A stretch of DNA of 64,000 nucleotides from Cyclina sinensis (taxonomy: Eukaryota > Mollusca > Bivalvia > Venerida > Veneridae): NCBI GenBank assembly GCA_012932295.1, contig JAAONU010000019.1, positions 29,241,913 through 29,305,912 on the forward strand. The letters are read 5' to 3'. Of this stretch, positions 47,484 through 60,448 are shown one piece after another. The position numbers were made by a program, and so were the translations under genes. Each line of letters opens with the position of its first letter. The stretch's first letter is position 1. Below the pieces are notes generated by a model. The model made no database searches. It saw nothing but the letters and a program-made list of their open reading frames with translations, and was not told the DNA's origin.

Positions 47484-48940
47484 CCTTAAAATACATTGCA
47501 TGTCTGCCTACAATCTGTTTGAGATGTTTCTTCAATTCAATTGCTGCTTTTAAGTGAGGTCGATATCATTTCTTAAAGGTTGATAGATTATCATAATGAC
47601 AATACCTAAGATGTTATATCTGGTTTTTTTATCAGATTGAATACAAACTGTTTCTATTCGGAAATAATTAATTTTTGCCTTTTCCTCGTGAAACTTGTCA
47701 TTAAACCTTAGCGGGTGATTTATTTGCATCGGTCGCTACGTATTTTTGTTGCCGTCTAAGAGTCAATAAAGTCCATGGTGTATTTTATCACGTGACAGAC
47801 CTTCAACAAATGAAAAACGGTTAATTTGTAGATTTAATGAATTAATGATTATCAGAAAACATTCCGTTGTCATCAGTGAAGCATTATTTGTAGAGTTTGT
47901 ATATAGGATCTGACATGAGTTTATATTTCATATATATAAAGGATCTGACATGACTTTATATATCATATATATGATCTAGTGTGTGTTTACATTTTATGTA
48001 TATAGCATATGACATGAGTTTTACAAGTATTAAAATTACGTTACCTGAGTAAAGTAAACCGATGAACAAGAAAGTAAAGTTCTTCAAATAAAAATAAAAG
48101 TTTTACCTATCAAAACGTTTCAAACGATCAAAACACAAATGTATTTAGTATGACTGAATCAAGCTATCAGTAATTATATTAAATCTGTTGCAGCCGTTTT
48201 ACGTAATGACATCACACATGCAACACTTACCTACTAAAGTTGGGAAAAGGTGACGCGATTTTTAAGTAATTGTTACTAGTTCATCACTGCACCAATTTTC
48301 ATACAGTTTTTGAAAATATGCTTAATACATTTACTTTGTCAAAGATTTCTCGAGTTCTGATTTTCATTTCCCTTCAAGTATATCCAAATGATTGGCAGAG
48401 TGTATGGACTAATCAACGTCTCACATGCGATTTAAAACAAATGCGTCTTTCCCCCCATTTCGGGTCCGCTCCATACTCTTGAATACATTCTAACCTTTTG
48501 TTAGAAATTAATGTATATCCACATAATGTGCAGAATGTATTATTTACCTGGCTTCGTCTTAGGTCAAGGTCACGCTTTGAATCAATACTCGAACTTTACC
48601 CGTGTAATTCCATGTTATATATCTTTTTCATTAAATTAACAGTTTCAAAAGCTGACGAACATTCGGGACTAGTTTTGAAGTCTGTGAAGTTAGACTTTTT
48701 CTCTTTTTTTTTTTTTTTGGCTTAATTGGCTTAATCGGCTTAAAGACTTGCTTTGATTATCAAAGCTTTTGCATTTACAACGGCCTACCCTTGTTAGGCT
48801 AATGAATAGACGTAGATGTGTAAATATGGATCTTTAGCTAATGGAACTATTCAATTAATATTTTAACATGTACTATCAGTAATTCTCATTTCCAAGAAAA
48901 TTTGCATTTGAAAGAAGGTGGTCCAAGCATAAAAAAAAAA
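47484..48940. other. 3'UTR and AT-rich gap, copy C
   Basis: 3'UTR to 47770, then the GACATGAGTTTATATT repeat at 47895-48025. The stretch 48545-48940 matches A (8440-8760) and is missing in B. A T-rich run lies at about 48701-48718. Confidence 0.45.
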
Positions 48941-48944
48941 TTTT

Positions 48945-49388
48945 AAGGTTAAAAAAAGGTCTAAAATAATCTTAACGGACATTTGTTTTCATGTAACGTT
49001 GCCAGTATCGTAAAATATTTAATATGACATCTAACAATTATGAAAATTTCATTTTTAAATAATAAAATTTAAAAATAATTCTGGCTTTACAGATTTTTTC
49101 CACGCCAAACGTTCATCACGATGCCTTGATCACTTGAAGGCGCCTAGCGTTAGGACCGTCTAAGTAAAGGCATTTTCTATTTGTCTGTCTCGAGACATTA
49201 ACCCCTCTGATATTTCGAAGGCGTTGTTGAAAGTCTGTGGCCGTCAGTGCTCTATTACGGAGAGATTGATTAACAACAAAGCGGTCGTCTAGGACGTCAG
49301 TACACCTTGGACGTCTGCTTCTTTAGATACCAATCAAGTCACCAGCTGTTTGATAGCGTGGCCTCAATTGACAGACAACGGACAGTCA
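48945..49388 (-). mobile_element. Second, partial Tc1 transposase fragment in a local duplication
   Basis: 48945-49098 repeats 49695-49845. Right after it, with no other sequence between, comes 49100-49388, a piece of the transposase matching about 51000-51290. This looks like a duplicated segment with an internal deletion that brought the flank next to the middle of the transposon. Absent in A and B. Confidence 0.7.
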
Positions 49389-50399
49389 AAAATGTAAAAC
49401 CTCGCAAAATAAAATTCACTTGAAAACAAAAATGATCAAAAGTAATTTAAAAAAAAAAACGAAAAAGGCGATTAAGAGCACTGGAGAATTCATATTTAGT
49501 AATCTACAAAATCATTTAATGTTCCGCAAGTATTTATGAGGGTTGTCAACAGACAACTTAATTTGTCTGCTTCACCTCTAGAGAATACTACACAAAAAAG
49601 ATATTTTCTTATACACAGCACCATCTACAACACATACAAACTTTGGGCTATACATTCCTTATTTACCACAAATAGAATATCACTGGAATGTTTCAAGGGT
49701 AAAAAAGGTCTAAAAAAAATTTAACGGACATTTGTTTTCATGTAACGTTGCCAGTATCGTAAAATATTTAATATGACATCTAACAATTATGAAAATTTCA
49801 TTTTTAAATAATAAAATTTAAAAATAATTCTGGCTTTACAGATTTTTCCTCTCTAAGCCTTAATCCTGAATGGTCAATAATCATTCAACCATGGTTATCA
49901 AGGGATGAGAGTAACATTCCTCACTTTCGGCGCCAATACTTGTTTGAACTCAGGAAGCAGACATCGCGAGGGATTAATAACAGTTGCAAAAACTTTCTTC
50001 CCAATCGATGTAAAATAAATAAGTTTAAACTAACCAGAGTTCAACAAATAAGCTAAGCCGATCATATGTTGCCTTATGTTAGCCATATTGACTGAGTAAG
50101 CTGGTCATATGACCGGTGGATACTGTATATGCCGACCTACAACGTCCGCATGACTAACGTAAGCCGTTCAAACATTTTTTCCCTTTTAACAGCAGTTATA
50201 CTGTTCACAAAAAGTAGGGGATATTGTAGACAATATTGTTACTGCGAGAAATTAAGAAAACCAATACCTTTGATGTTAATTTAGTAATTCATTCACACAT
50301 TTTAATCGAAAATTTTGCTTCTTCATGGTATCTTTAGGTACTTTAAACAGCGTCCAAAGTAATTACGCTAACGTCATCATTTTTACACGCCCTCAATAA

Positions 50400-51375
50400 C
50401 GTGTTGGACCACCTCTGTTGTCGCAACAATCTACGCAACAACGTCTCATACTTCCAATAAGACGACTGATGGTGTACTGAGGGATTCTGTCCCACTCTTC
50501 CTGCAGCGCCGCACCGAGGTCACGTAACGTTCTGGGTGGAGGATCACGTCTTCGAACACATTTTCCAAGAATGTCCTACACAAGTTCAATAGGTGATTAG
50601 TCCTAGCTCATCGCTGGTCATGGTAAAGTACGAATATGGTGCTCTTCTAGCAACTCAGTGACAAGTCTTGCCCTATGGGCCATTGCGTTATCATCCTGGA
50701 AGATGAATTCTTGGCCATGACGTTGAGTAAGTGGGACAACATGCGGAATCAGCATGTTGTCACGGTAGTACTGGCGAGTCACACTGCCATGGCACACATG
50801 TAGGTGTGTTCTGGCAGTCATAGTGATGCCAACCCTATTGGCCGTGGACAACTCTAGCAGCGTCTGTAAAACGTTCACCTGGGCGACGCCAAACTCTTCT
50901 TCGACCATCACAAAAGTATAGGTTGAATCTGGATTCGTCACTGAACATCGCATGTGACGACTGGTTAATATTTCACCGACGCCGCTCTCTACACCACGCC
51001 AAACCTTCATCACGATGCCTTGATCACTTGAAGGCGCCTAGCGTTAGGACCGTCTAAGTAAAGGCATTTTCTATTTGTCTGTCTCGAGACATTAACCCCT
51101 CTGACATGTCGAAGGCGTTGTTGAAGGTCTGTTGCCGTCAGTGCTCTATTACGGAGAGATTGATTAACAACAAAGCGGTCGTCTCGGACGTCAGTACATC
51201 TTGGACGTCTGCTTCTTTGGATATCAATCACGTCACCAGCTGTTTGATAGCGTGGCCTCAATTGACAGACAACGGACTGTGAAACATCCCAGTCAGCTGC
51301 AGCCTGGACCTGTGTACTTCCGGTCTGGAGCAAACAAATGGCCCGCCAACGTTTACGTTCCGTTAGACGTCTCAT
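50400..51375 (-). pseudogene. Tc1-family transposase, decayed, copy C
   Basis: N-terminal frame 51010-51375 keeps the helix-turn-helix (VQAAADWDVSQSVVC) and runs further than in B, to NARRLQVIKAS, because the B frameshift is absent. A stop or frame break follows. A second frame, 50618-51013, carries TARTHLHVCHGSVTRQYYRD and FQDDNAMAHRARL. The Trp-to-stop change and later stops are shared with B. Not functional. Confidence 0.85.
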
Positions 51376-51595
51376 AATTCCATTTGCAAATTTGGTTGTG
51401 AATTTGTGTTTGATAACACAGTATTCTGAAAGTTTTGCCCAACTGAAGTCACAATTACTATGATTTCGGTCAATGTTAAAATCCGCGTGCTACCACTCAT
51501 GTCTTAAAGTTGCAAGTGCAACAAAAATTTGAATGAGATTTCTATACTTTAGCGACCACACTATCTACACATGAACGACCATTGTAAAAATAAGC

Positions 51596-51844
51596 ATGAT
51601 GATTGACATGATAAAAGAGCAGGTTTCCCATATTATAACAGAACAACATATCCCCTACTTTTGTGAACAGTATATAGAAATGAAAATGAGTATTGTCTTA
51701 CTAAAGACAGAAATGTATTTATTTCAAAACGACTACTATTTACTAAGTGCAGAAGAGAAAATAGTTTACGCCAGGGATAAAAGAACAGAGGTTACATATC
51801 CCAAATGGGATTTTATTAGCAGGCTAATATGGCGAGCCAGTTGA
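51596..51844 (+). CDS. Small conserved frame of unknown meaning, copy C
   Basis: 82 codons, counterpart of 29507-29755, with three substitutions seen (K to E, K to E, P to A). No motif known. Confidence 0.2.
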   Translation: MMIDMIKEQVSHIITEQHIPYFCEQYIEMKMSIVLLKTEMYLFQNDYYLLSAEEKIVYARDKRTEVTYPKWDFISRLIWRAS

Positions 51845-52139
51845 AATCAGCACGTCCTTTCCTGGTAGTGGTATCTTTTTTATGAACAAAAGAAGTATCC
51901 GAAGCTGTTCGAGTGAGCAACCTATATGCATGGCATGTATGACGCTGATTTGCTATCACCGTTCTTTGGTGGAATGCAATGCAAAATAAGAAGTTTTTCA
52001 GGAATCTTGGACTATTTCAAGAAGTAAAATATAAATATACATTTTCTGTGAAGTGCTTTACTTCTCTAAGGAAAACATGAACACAGAACTCAGGCAATGC
52101 GTCTACGGGTCAAATGTCCCTCACCTTTGAAGCAAGTGG

Positions 52140-52285
52140 GAAAGTAGTCAGGCACTTGAGGAGAAATTTGGTTAGTAAAACAGGTTTTGATACCCGGGCA
52201 CACTGGTTAGATGGACTGACTGCAGGGATATGGCCTTAGCTGTTAAAACTAGCGTTAAACTCCAATAAAACAAAAAAACAAATAA
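52140..52285 (+). repeat. SINE-like tail, copy C
   Basis: Same tail, TAGCGTTAAACTCCAATAAA plus A-rich end, as in copy B. Confidence 0.35.
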
Positions 52286-52389
52286 ACACACTACGTTTTT
52301 ATTTGATTATTTGTTTTATATATCATTCATGCATAAAATTCAGGATAGGGTACCTTTTAATTCTTAAGTGTTTGACTTAAGTCGAAATT

Positions 52390-54110
52390 TTACAAATCAG
52401 TTTGTAGCTTTATTGCTCATAACATAAATGTAAAACTTTCAAACAATGTTCATAATAATGTCCGGAAACGAATTTAAATTCTTTCTTGTATTTTGTATAT
52501 AGCACTGGGATACTTCAGTAAAATTTATTTTAAACAAAAAGACATAAGGTTTTATTAAGACGCTTTATGAATTTAGTCAATATTGTCAAATAAACGTGTA
52601 AATAAATGATGATGGAAAGTTTGATATATGTGATTACAGTTTTGAAAATTACTAACAGTCAAATGGTGTTCTGTGTTATGAATTTACAAAGGTCTTTGAA
52701 GTATGAAATGAGTTAAGTAATGTATGTAAGTATAAACCCATGTGATATATAGCTAATAGTTTCTCACAAAACTAATATAATTGTAATTTAAACGATTTAA
52801 GAGAGACGCACATAACACCTTTATTGGCAATATTTATTTTGTGGGTAATAAAATGGCCAACTTTTTTCAATTTGCACTTTTATTTTTAGGAAGTAGGTAA
52901 GAAGTATAACTCACCGCTGAAATATTTTTATTGAAACGAAAGGTTTATTTACTCGAAAGTCATATGCATATCAAAGGCTTTGCATAATTAATGATTGAAC
53001 GAAATGCTGTTTTGTTTTCTTTCTGTCAATTTAGGTGAGAAATGAATACAAAGACTCACAGTTTTCTAATTGAAAAGTATTAAGGCGATTGTAAATGTAA
53101 AAGCATTTGATATTAGAAAAACCTGTTTACTCAGAATAAGATGATGATCAAATTATTTCAGATAAACATTCGCATAATCACAGCAAAAGATGTTTTAGGA
53201 TGTTTTTCAACCAATTGATTTTAAAGAGAACAAAAAGATTGCATTAAATTCTAATCTTAAATTTGGATTAAACTATCTATCAAGAGACCACCGTCTTACC
53301 ATAACCTAAGTATGAAGGAAATATTTTCTCTAGTACTTAATAAATTGACTTTTTAAAAAAAACCGTTTTTGACGAAATCAAATGTTGAGGTTTGATTGTC
53401 ATGAATGTTTTCAATTTATTTTTCTTGAAATCATCAAAATATATTAACAAAATAAAGACGATGTAAGTCTAGACTAGACACAGGCAAAGTGCATATTTAA
53501 TTGCATCGTTTTTATTTGTATCTTATTATAGCCTGAATAAAGATAAACCGTACTAAAGTATACTGTCGACGCTTGCACATTTTTTTATATCTTATTTCCA
53601 AAAAACTAACCACTTTGGTTTTAATGTTAACTTACTTTCACAACGACATATCATACGGTATAATGATTTATGTAAAATTACATTTATCCATATTATGTTT
53701 TAAAGATTTACTAAAACCAATTTTTAAAACAACGCAAAAAACAAACTTGTTTCGCATAATTTCAGTTTTCAAGCGGTTTTTATCTAGACGAACGTTTAAT
53801 TTTATGTTATCGAGTGTACCAACTACAGTTGGACAAAGGTGACATACACAAGTTCTTCTTTCTATTGCACTTTTCTGTTTTTATCTCCTTTCCCAGAGAT
53901 GCTAACTGCAGGGAACGACTTAGTATGTCATGGTGACGAATTACCAAGTCGTTGGTAAATAAAAGATATATATGCAATTAAAAAAAAAGACTACTGCATG
54001 TCGCCTCTGTTCTACCTTAACAAACCGCTGCTAAGTTACCATGATACTGTATAAATATCACTCATGAAAAAAGTACTAGTTAGATGATTTTTTTTTCATT
54101 GCACATGGAA
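52390..54110. other. AT-rich gap, copy C
   Basis: No supported gene. The stretch missing relative to A (CRE-like patch) is missing here too, without the (AT)n run seen in B. Confidence 0.45.
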
Positions 54111-54128
54111 TATTAAGATTTTTCTTAC

Positions 54129-54216
54129 CACTGATAATGTTATTTCGTAGAATACACCACAGGCCTGCAGGTTTGTTAAATCACTGAACCCATCTGCCAT
54201 AACCATGAACACGTTT
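54129..54216 (-). CDS. 88-bp exon of an unrecognised gene, copy C
   Basis: Acceptor GATATTAG, donor GTG/gtaaga. Reads NVFMVMADGFSDLTNL then QACGVFYEITLSV. The intron upstream happens to be open for about 20 further codons. The polypyrimidine tract is modest. Unknown family. Confidence 0.4.
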
Positions 54217-54219
54217 CTA

Positions 54220-57200
54220 ATATCAGTGATAGTATTAATAAAACAATTTTTTGTAACAAATTTCCACATTCTATACGTCATGGTCAATGATTAAGACTTC
54301 CATGAGCATGTTTTGCAGATTTTTATTATTACATTTACATAAGTGTTATCATAAGTAAAGTGCTTGATTGCTTAATGTGACTTTTGTAGAAGAATGAAAG
54401 TTATAAGAATTATCATCATTTTTTAGCTGAAAATTTATTTCAAAGTTTTCGAAAAGGAAATTACGCGATATTCAAATTTCAAACCAAATGAAAAAGAAGA
54501 TAAAAAGATGTTTAATCCTGTTTTAGAAAAAAATACAGACTACAATGCAAAACAAAGGAAAGTGCCGTATCTTAAAAGAGAGATAAAGCCATCCCAATAG
54601 TGTTAAACAGTGACACGACAAAGAAATATTCATATGATGGTACTTCGAAAAGAGTAAAGTACATATGTAGCTTAGACGATGTTTATGTATGTTTCCCAGG
54701 CCTTAGAATTTCTTTTTAATAGACACAATCGCTTTCCTATTTCTAAATCTGGCAATTGTTTTTCTTGATGAACCTAGATGACAAGTCAAGTGTATGCAAT
54801 GAACAAAGTATTTCTCGCGGATGTGACAATGTTGATCTTTTATTACCTTGTTCAATGATTATACAGTTAATGTGTTTAAGTGCGTACTTTTTATTAGCAG
54901 ATTATGAAAATATCTATTTTGTACTACATGTATATATAAAAAATTCTCATACATTGAAAGTTTTTGTTATTGAAATTTTTTGTTCTAAACTTGATTGTTA
55001 CATCAAGTTGATAAGGTAACAAAATTACACTGAAAGCATTTCAAACATTTATCTAAAAGAAATTTCTTTTTCTAAAGTTTGACATCAGGCTTTTAGCGTA
55101 ATTTCACAGAAAAGTGTATGGACTTTGATATTTCAGCATTTTAGTTAATGATTTCATCGTTTGAAACGAAAAGTGATCGTGTTCAATGTTGCATTTAATA
55201 GCCTGTTTACAATAAACTTATGGTAATAACTTTAAATGAAACATTTATGACCGATTGAATACACGTATCACGCACCTAGCTGAAGCACATGGCGATTTTT
55301 GCCTCCATTTTCGTTTCCTGTATCCTCTACGCAGTGTTTTGCGAATGTATTTAAATAAGCAATTTTTTTTATCTAGCAGAACTATAAACAAGATACTTGT
55401 AAGTTGTGTGAAAGTATTTGTCGCAGGGTCTTGATGCAGTCAAACTTTCGTTTTCAAATAAAACACTCTTTAAACAACGAAGCACATGTTATCCAGATTC
55501 TGGTTTTAACCACATGCTAAAACTTCGTCACTCCTTACAATGTTTAAACAAAAAATATATACAGAAAGAAAATAAAATGACTACATCTGCCTTTTGGCGG
55601 CAAAATATGATGATCAAAATCTTATGACATGTGAACAGAAATGTATCTCTCTGATTTTTCTGTTTACTTTCAACCATAAAATCATAATAGTTATAAAATT
55701 ACTTTTTTTTTTTACTTTTATAAAATACATTCCTTAAAAATGGCAAGTTCTTGAAACTGATGCATTATCATTGTGAATGGTTTCCAACTAAGCTTTGCAA
55801 AGATATATACATTATGCTTATACATTAAGTTTCAACTCTCACTGCTTAAAAGTATGATCTATAACAAGTGTATCTATTTAACTTATTTTGCTTTTACGTT
55901 TGCCTAAAATAAATATGTTCAAATAATTTGTTTAAAATGATCTTAGCCTTGAGGACATGAAGTACATAACTATAAACTGAAACAAAACAAGTACAAATAT
56001 CAACTTGGTTGTAATATGATGCTAATCAGATTGATGGAATGGAATGAAAAGAAGGTAGGTATGCTACAAAAACAAAGGAGGGATAATTCGATAGAAATGA
56101 AGAGCAATACAATTAAACAAAACTCTAAATAGAAGAACGCCTCCAACGTTCTTGTTGTGTACATAAAACTAATCCTTATGTCCGTAACAACCTCAGATTC
56201 TTATTTAAGAAGATGTTTAAAGAGGATTAAATAAAAAAATATCTGATTCATTTCCTTCGCAGTTTTGTAAATCATTATAAATTTTGCACCTTAACTAATG
56301 AACACTCACTGAGATTTCAGTTTGAAATCCACGACTCTGATTATTTTTACATCAGTAAGTATGGTTTACCTGCATAATGTAAAGAAATTCATTTTACACT
56401 AAAAACATAAAAGATATATCAAACGCTTTCTGTTTCAATTCCCTATTCAATGTCTATTTTTACACCCCGTACCATAATTATGTCAAAGGACCAGAGCTAA
56501 TGTTTTGGCCATTTACAATTCTTTGTGATTAAAACGCTGATAAAAGTTGTTTTGTTTCATCAGTGTATAGCTTCTGAAACAAAAGTGAGACGATCTGGTA
56601 TCCTGAAATATTTCTAATTAGGACAAATGTCGTGAATAACCATCACCATAGCTTTTATAGTTGACTAAGAATAAAAGATGATGCTTTAACATGGAGAACA
56701 TCGCCAGGGTGTTTAGTTCCCTGTGTATCCTTTGATTCAAGAAAGACAATGATAATAATCATTTAGACAATGATAATAATCATTTAAAGATATATATATA
56801 TATATATCCATGCTTGCAAGCTGTTATCACAGTGTAAGACTAATTTTATACTGTCCGTACAAAAATGCTAATTTGAAATTCTTATGTCGGAAGTCTATGT
56901 CTGAAGTATAATGCTATGTTAATTGCATATATTTTATTGTGACAGGTTTATGTAATATTCATGTTCATGCAAATTTATTGTCAAACTTTTGTCGTTGAAT
57001 TACCTTTGACTATGTATTTAATGACATACCATAATCTGTCTAAAATAAAGCACAACATAAACAGTTTTTTTTTATTATTTCCTTTTTTCTAATAATATTA
57101 CTGATACTGTTGGTCATTGCCGATTCCTGCATTCAAACTTAGCACTACAGCAACATGTACACACATTTGTCATAAGTTGAAATATCAAGTATGGGTTCTT

Positions 57201-58100
57201 TCTACCCTAAACACTAAAGACTTAAGAATACATGTATATATATTTATAAAATGCTTAGTTAAACTGATTAGGGCTTTTTTTAATAAGATGTAAACAAATA
57301 CCATAACTTGAATGCCAAAAGTACGAAATTAATTATATATATGCAATTGGTGTCCAAAAAAATCCATTAGTTTTATTAATAAACAACTTCAAATAACTAG
57401 TCTTAGATTACATTTTGTTATATCACATTTCGTTTAGATATGCAGATAAAAAGTGGTCTACACCAAATACCACCTTATCTGTTACTTAAACATATTAATA
57501 ATAAAAATGTATTGTCATGAAATGAATATATTTATGGATGTTTAACAATGTACAATATTCTCTATTTAAACCTGTCATAATTATGTAGACTTTGTTTATA
57601 TCACCATTACCCCATAAAAGTACGTGGTACTCGTTTCATAAGGTAAATGGTTCGTTCGTTACTATCAAAACAATATTTTTTCGCCCCATTTAAAATCTTC
57701 TTGAAAATCACTTAAACTGTTATTACAATGAATGAGAAAAAAATGCCGAGAGCAAAAACCCTAACAACGAAGAAATGAAACACCTTTTAAGTGTATAGAT
57801 CTTAAACTTTGACTTTTAGTAAGCTGATACGGATGGGACACATATTGTAGCGGGTGATTGTAAGACCTTCTAATTGAAACTTTTACATAAGCATGGTGTG
57901 TTCAACAATGCCGGACTCTTGTTAGGGGCTGGCAAAAAAATGGTCTTTTTTGTTCATTGTAAGATCGGATTTAAACTGAAATCTAAGTAAAATAAACAAC
58001 ATATACAACAAAACTGAAATTGGAAAATCAGAGTACGCAAACGCTTTCTTTTTTAAGTGTTCTGTGTGCTCTTTTGTCTCAGTAGAATCATTATAGTAAA
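54220..58100. other. AT-rich gap, copy C
   Basis: No gene recognised. A short tandem copy of AATGATAATAATCATTTA plus a (TA)n run lies at 56745-56810. C diverges from A and B right of about 57450. Confidence 0.45.
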
Positions 58101-58477
58101 CAATTTTGCCAAACATATGCGGGGCATTTGATAATTCAGAACACTGCAATCCGATCATTTTATTTCATAAATTTCAACTTCTCTGATGGTAGTTGTAACT
58201 TTCTATATCTAAAAAAACCCATACTAGTAATCATATATCTTTGTAATTCAACGACTCACTGCCAACGTAATATATTCTTTTTTTTAAATAGTAAAATAAA
58301 ACATATTTTAAAACAGTGACTCAGTTTAGATGGGTTTTTATTTACTTGTTGCTTTGCTTCAAATCGTAGCCGTTCAAAATATAGAGCCCTGATTAAACGT
58401 TGTTTTTTTCTTTTTACTGAAAATAATAAAGATAATGTATCCTGACATAATTTCGGTAAATAATTTTTAAACACATC

Positions 58478-60448
58478 TTATTTTATTATTTTTCTATAGT
58501 ATCCTCGGTGTAATATTACAGGTATGTAAGGTTTCAAACACTCAGATTTCTTGTACAGCTGTAAACAAGCTGTTAAAACACTCTTGTACTTCTCTCTAGA
58601 ATTCATTTTTCTGTACATATCTAACAAAATCTTAAATGTACCAATCCTTTTAGGGTCAACTCTGTTTGCCATAATTAGCCTTTCTTCCGCCTTTTCATAC
58701 AGCCCATAACGTTTCAACCAGTCTCCCTCGTACTCTAAAATTGTTGCATTCCAGTGCAGTTGGAAATTCTCCGCAACTGTTTTTAGGTCAGTTTGTGTCT
58801 TCTCGTCGTTTCCTCTTTTCAGAACTTTTGACTTTCCAACACGAAACACTTCTTCATAACCAACATTAATAAAATTTTCGTAAGTTCTCAAAATGATGTA
58901 ATTATATTCAGGCTTTGTTATCAATGTTCTCATTAAATATTGTGCATTATGAATTGAAATGAAGTCTGAAATATCTGTGAAAGTTGAATAAGCCTCTCCT
59001 CCCATGCTGCGAACGTCCGCGGCATTTGAATGCAAAGGTCTATACTCTATAAATTCAAACATGTTCAATGCAAATATTGGAGCATCATGATGCAAAACGG
59101 AGTAACTTCCGGACATTTGAAGAGATCTGTCCATAAAAACACCACTCACATTGTTCTGTTGCCGAATAAAATCTAGACATATATTAGTTTCGTGTGAATC
59201 AACAGTTTTTGCATAAGTCCATTTCGCTCTGTCCTCAATTTTCATGTTTTGAAAATAATAACAATGACTAGATACAAAAAGAACAATAAATATGTAAACT
59301 GCATAAATAAAATACTGACTCTTGTTTTGATTATATGCCAATCTTTTGATGTTGATGTGTATTGAAAATATTGCACGTGAAGTCGCGATGTACATTAACA
59401 CAATGCCATTATGAATAAATCTCAGTTCCTTATGTCCATTTAAGGTAAATGCTAACAAAAGAAAAATGAAAGTTGCAAGGCTTTGATTATTTGCTAAATG
59501 ACTACGTATATTTACAGTAGATGTATTTCTTCGCAAGTTAAGTGTAGTACCGATGAAAACATCAATCAAAACGATTGTGAAAGACAAAATCACGAGTGGC
59601 TCAGCTTCATACAGCTTGATCAAATAAAAATTCCAAGCGTTAACGCCGAATATTCCTCCAGCAAAACTGTTACGAACGTTGAATTTATACCACTGATACG
59701 GCGACAGGAACCAACTTCCATAAGTGACGTAATCACAATATCCTCCAATCAGATATCCCGTTAAAAACCCAAGAAAATAATAGTAGCGGGACGATACGAA
59801 GTTCGCAATTTTATGATAAATATGATTATAAAAGGAAGCCACAAGCAATAGCGGAATGAACATTAAATCAGCCCTAAGGTAAATGCAAAGGGCAAGACAA
59901 ACTCCTGAAAATAATTCATATGTGTTAAATTGATTCAAACTTCTTACATGTTGAGAAAAAACTAAATTTGTATCATTTGTGACTTCAGTAGATACATCCG
60001 ATGTGCCTTCGCAGATCTTTACTTCACATTTTGTCAGTGGACCTAAGTTTGTGATCTTTTGCTCCCGAACAATTATGTTAGCGTTTTCGTCGTGACTAGA
60101 AAATGTGCTGTTTATTTGTTGTTCCTCTTTATGGCCTTTAACTTCTAACTCTAAACTCGAATGTTTACTTGAACCAGGTGAAACATGCTCGTTCCTCTCC
60201 AATGCCAAAATGTCGGCTCGTTCATCAGATTTTAAGAGGTTAACTAGTGGAATAAGGGAAAGAAAAAGGCATGGCGACAGAAAGCTGTTGATTGTGGTGT
60301 GTGTTCCAAACACATTCAAACATAATGACGAGCTGACTAACACAGCTGCCAGACACCCAGTGTCTCTTGAATTGTGTAACTTCATGCTGAAACAAAATAC
60401 AGCCACCGGTAGGAAAGATGTCACCACTACATGAAATATCTTTATAAC
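58478..60448 (-). CDS. GT22-family mannosyltransferase-like, exon 3 (C-terminal 656 residues)
   Basis: Large last exon after acceptor TTCTATTCATTTCAG, phase 0, stop at 58478. Family GT22 (PIG-B, PIG-Z, ALG9, ALG12) adds mannose from dolichol-phosphate-mannose in the ER lumen to GPI or N-glycan precursors. Landmarks, numbered from the first exon residue: THTTINSF at 49-56; GGYCDYVTYGSWFLSPYQW at 235-253; FGVNAWNFYL at 267-276; and the family signature HKELRFI at 339-345. Several hydrophobic segments fit a multi-pass ER protein. A polar insertion of about 100 residues (73-176) separates the second and third parts. The last ~80 residues (WLKRYGLYEKAEERL, MANRVDP, LLDMYRKM) look like TPR-type helical hairpins, which I do not know from PIG-Z or PIG-B. 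Nearest named relative uncertain; PIG-Z/PIG-B-like is a fair label. This is the only intact copy in the window. Confidence 0.85.
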   Translation of the reverse strand, partial: VIKIFHVVVTSFLPVAVFCFSMKLHNSRDTGCLAAVLVSSSLCLNVFGTHTTINSFLSPCLFLSLIPLVNLLKSDERADILALERNEHVSPGSSKHSSLELEVKGHKEEQQINSTFSSHDENANIIVREQKITNLGPLTKCEVKICEGTSDVSTEVTNDTNLVFSQHVRSLNQFNTYELFSGVCLALCIYLRADLMFIPLLLVASFYNHIYHKIANFVSSRYYYFLGFLTGYLIGGYCDYVTYGSWFLSPYQWYKFNVRNSFAGGIFGVNAWNFYLIKLYEAEPLVILSFTIVLIDVFIGTTLNLRRNTSTVNIRSHLANNQSLATFIFLLLAFTLNGHKELRFIHNGIVLMYIATSRAIFSIHINIKRLAYNQNKSQYFIYAVYIFIVLFVSSHCYYFQNMKIEDRAKWTYAKTVDSHETNICLDFIRQQNNVSGVFMDRSLQMSGSYSVLHHDAPIFALNMFEFIEYRPLHSNAADVRSMGGEAYSTFTDISDFISIHNAQYLMRTLITKPEYNYIILRTYENFINVGYEEVFRVGKSKVLKRGNDEKTQTDLKTVAENFQLHWNATILEYEGDWLKRYGLYEKAEERLIMANRVDPKRIGTFKILLDMYRKMNSREKYKSVLTACLQLYKKSECLKPYIPVILHRGYYRKIIK

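Larger units (their letters stand above)
49895..52390. mobile_element. Composite insertion carrying a Tc1-type transposon, copy C
   Basis: Same insertion as 27806-30285, at the same site and with the same content, so it was inherited by duplication and not by a second transposition. Confidence 0.6.
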
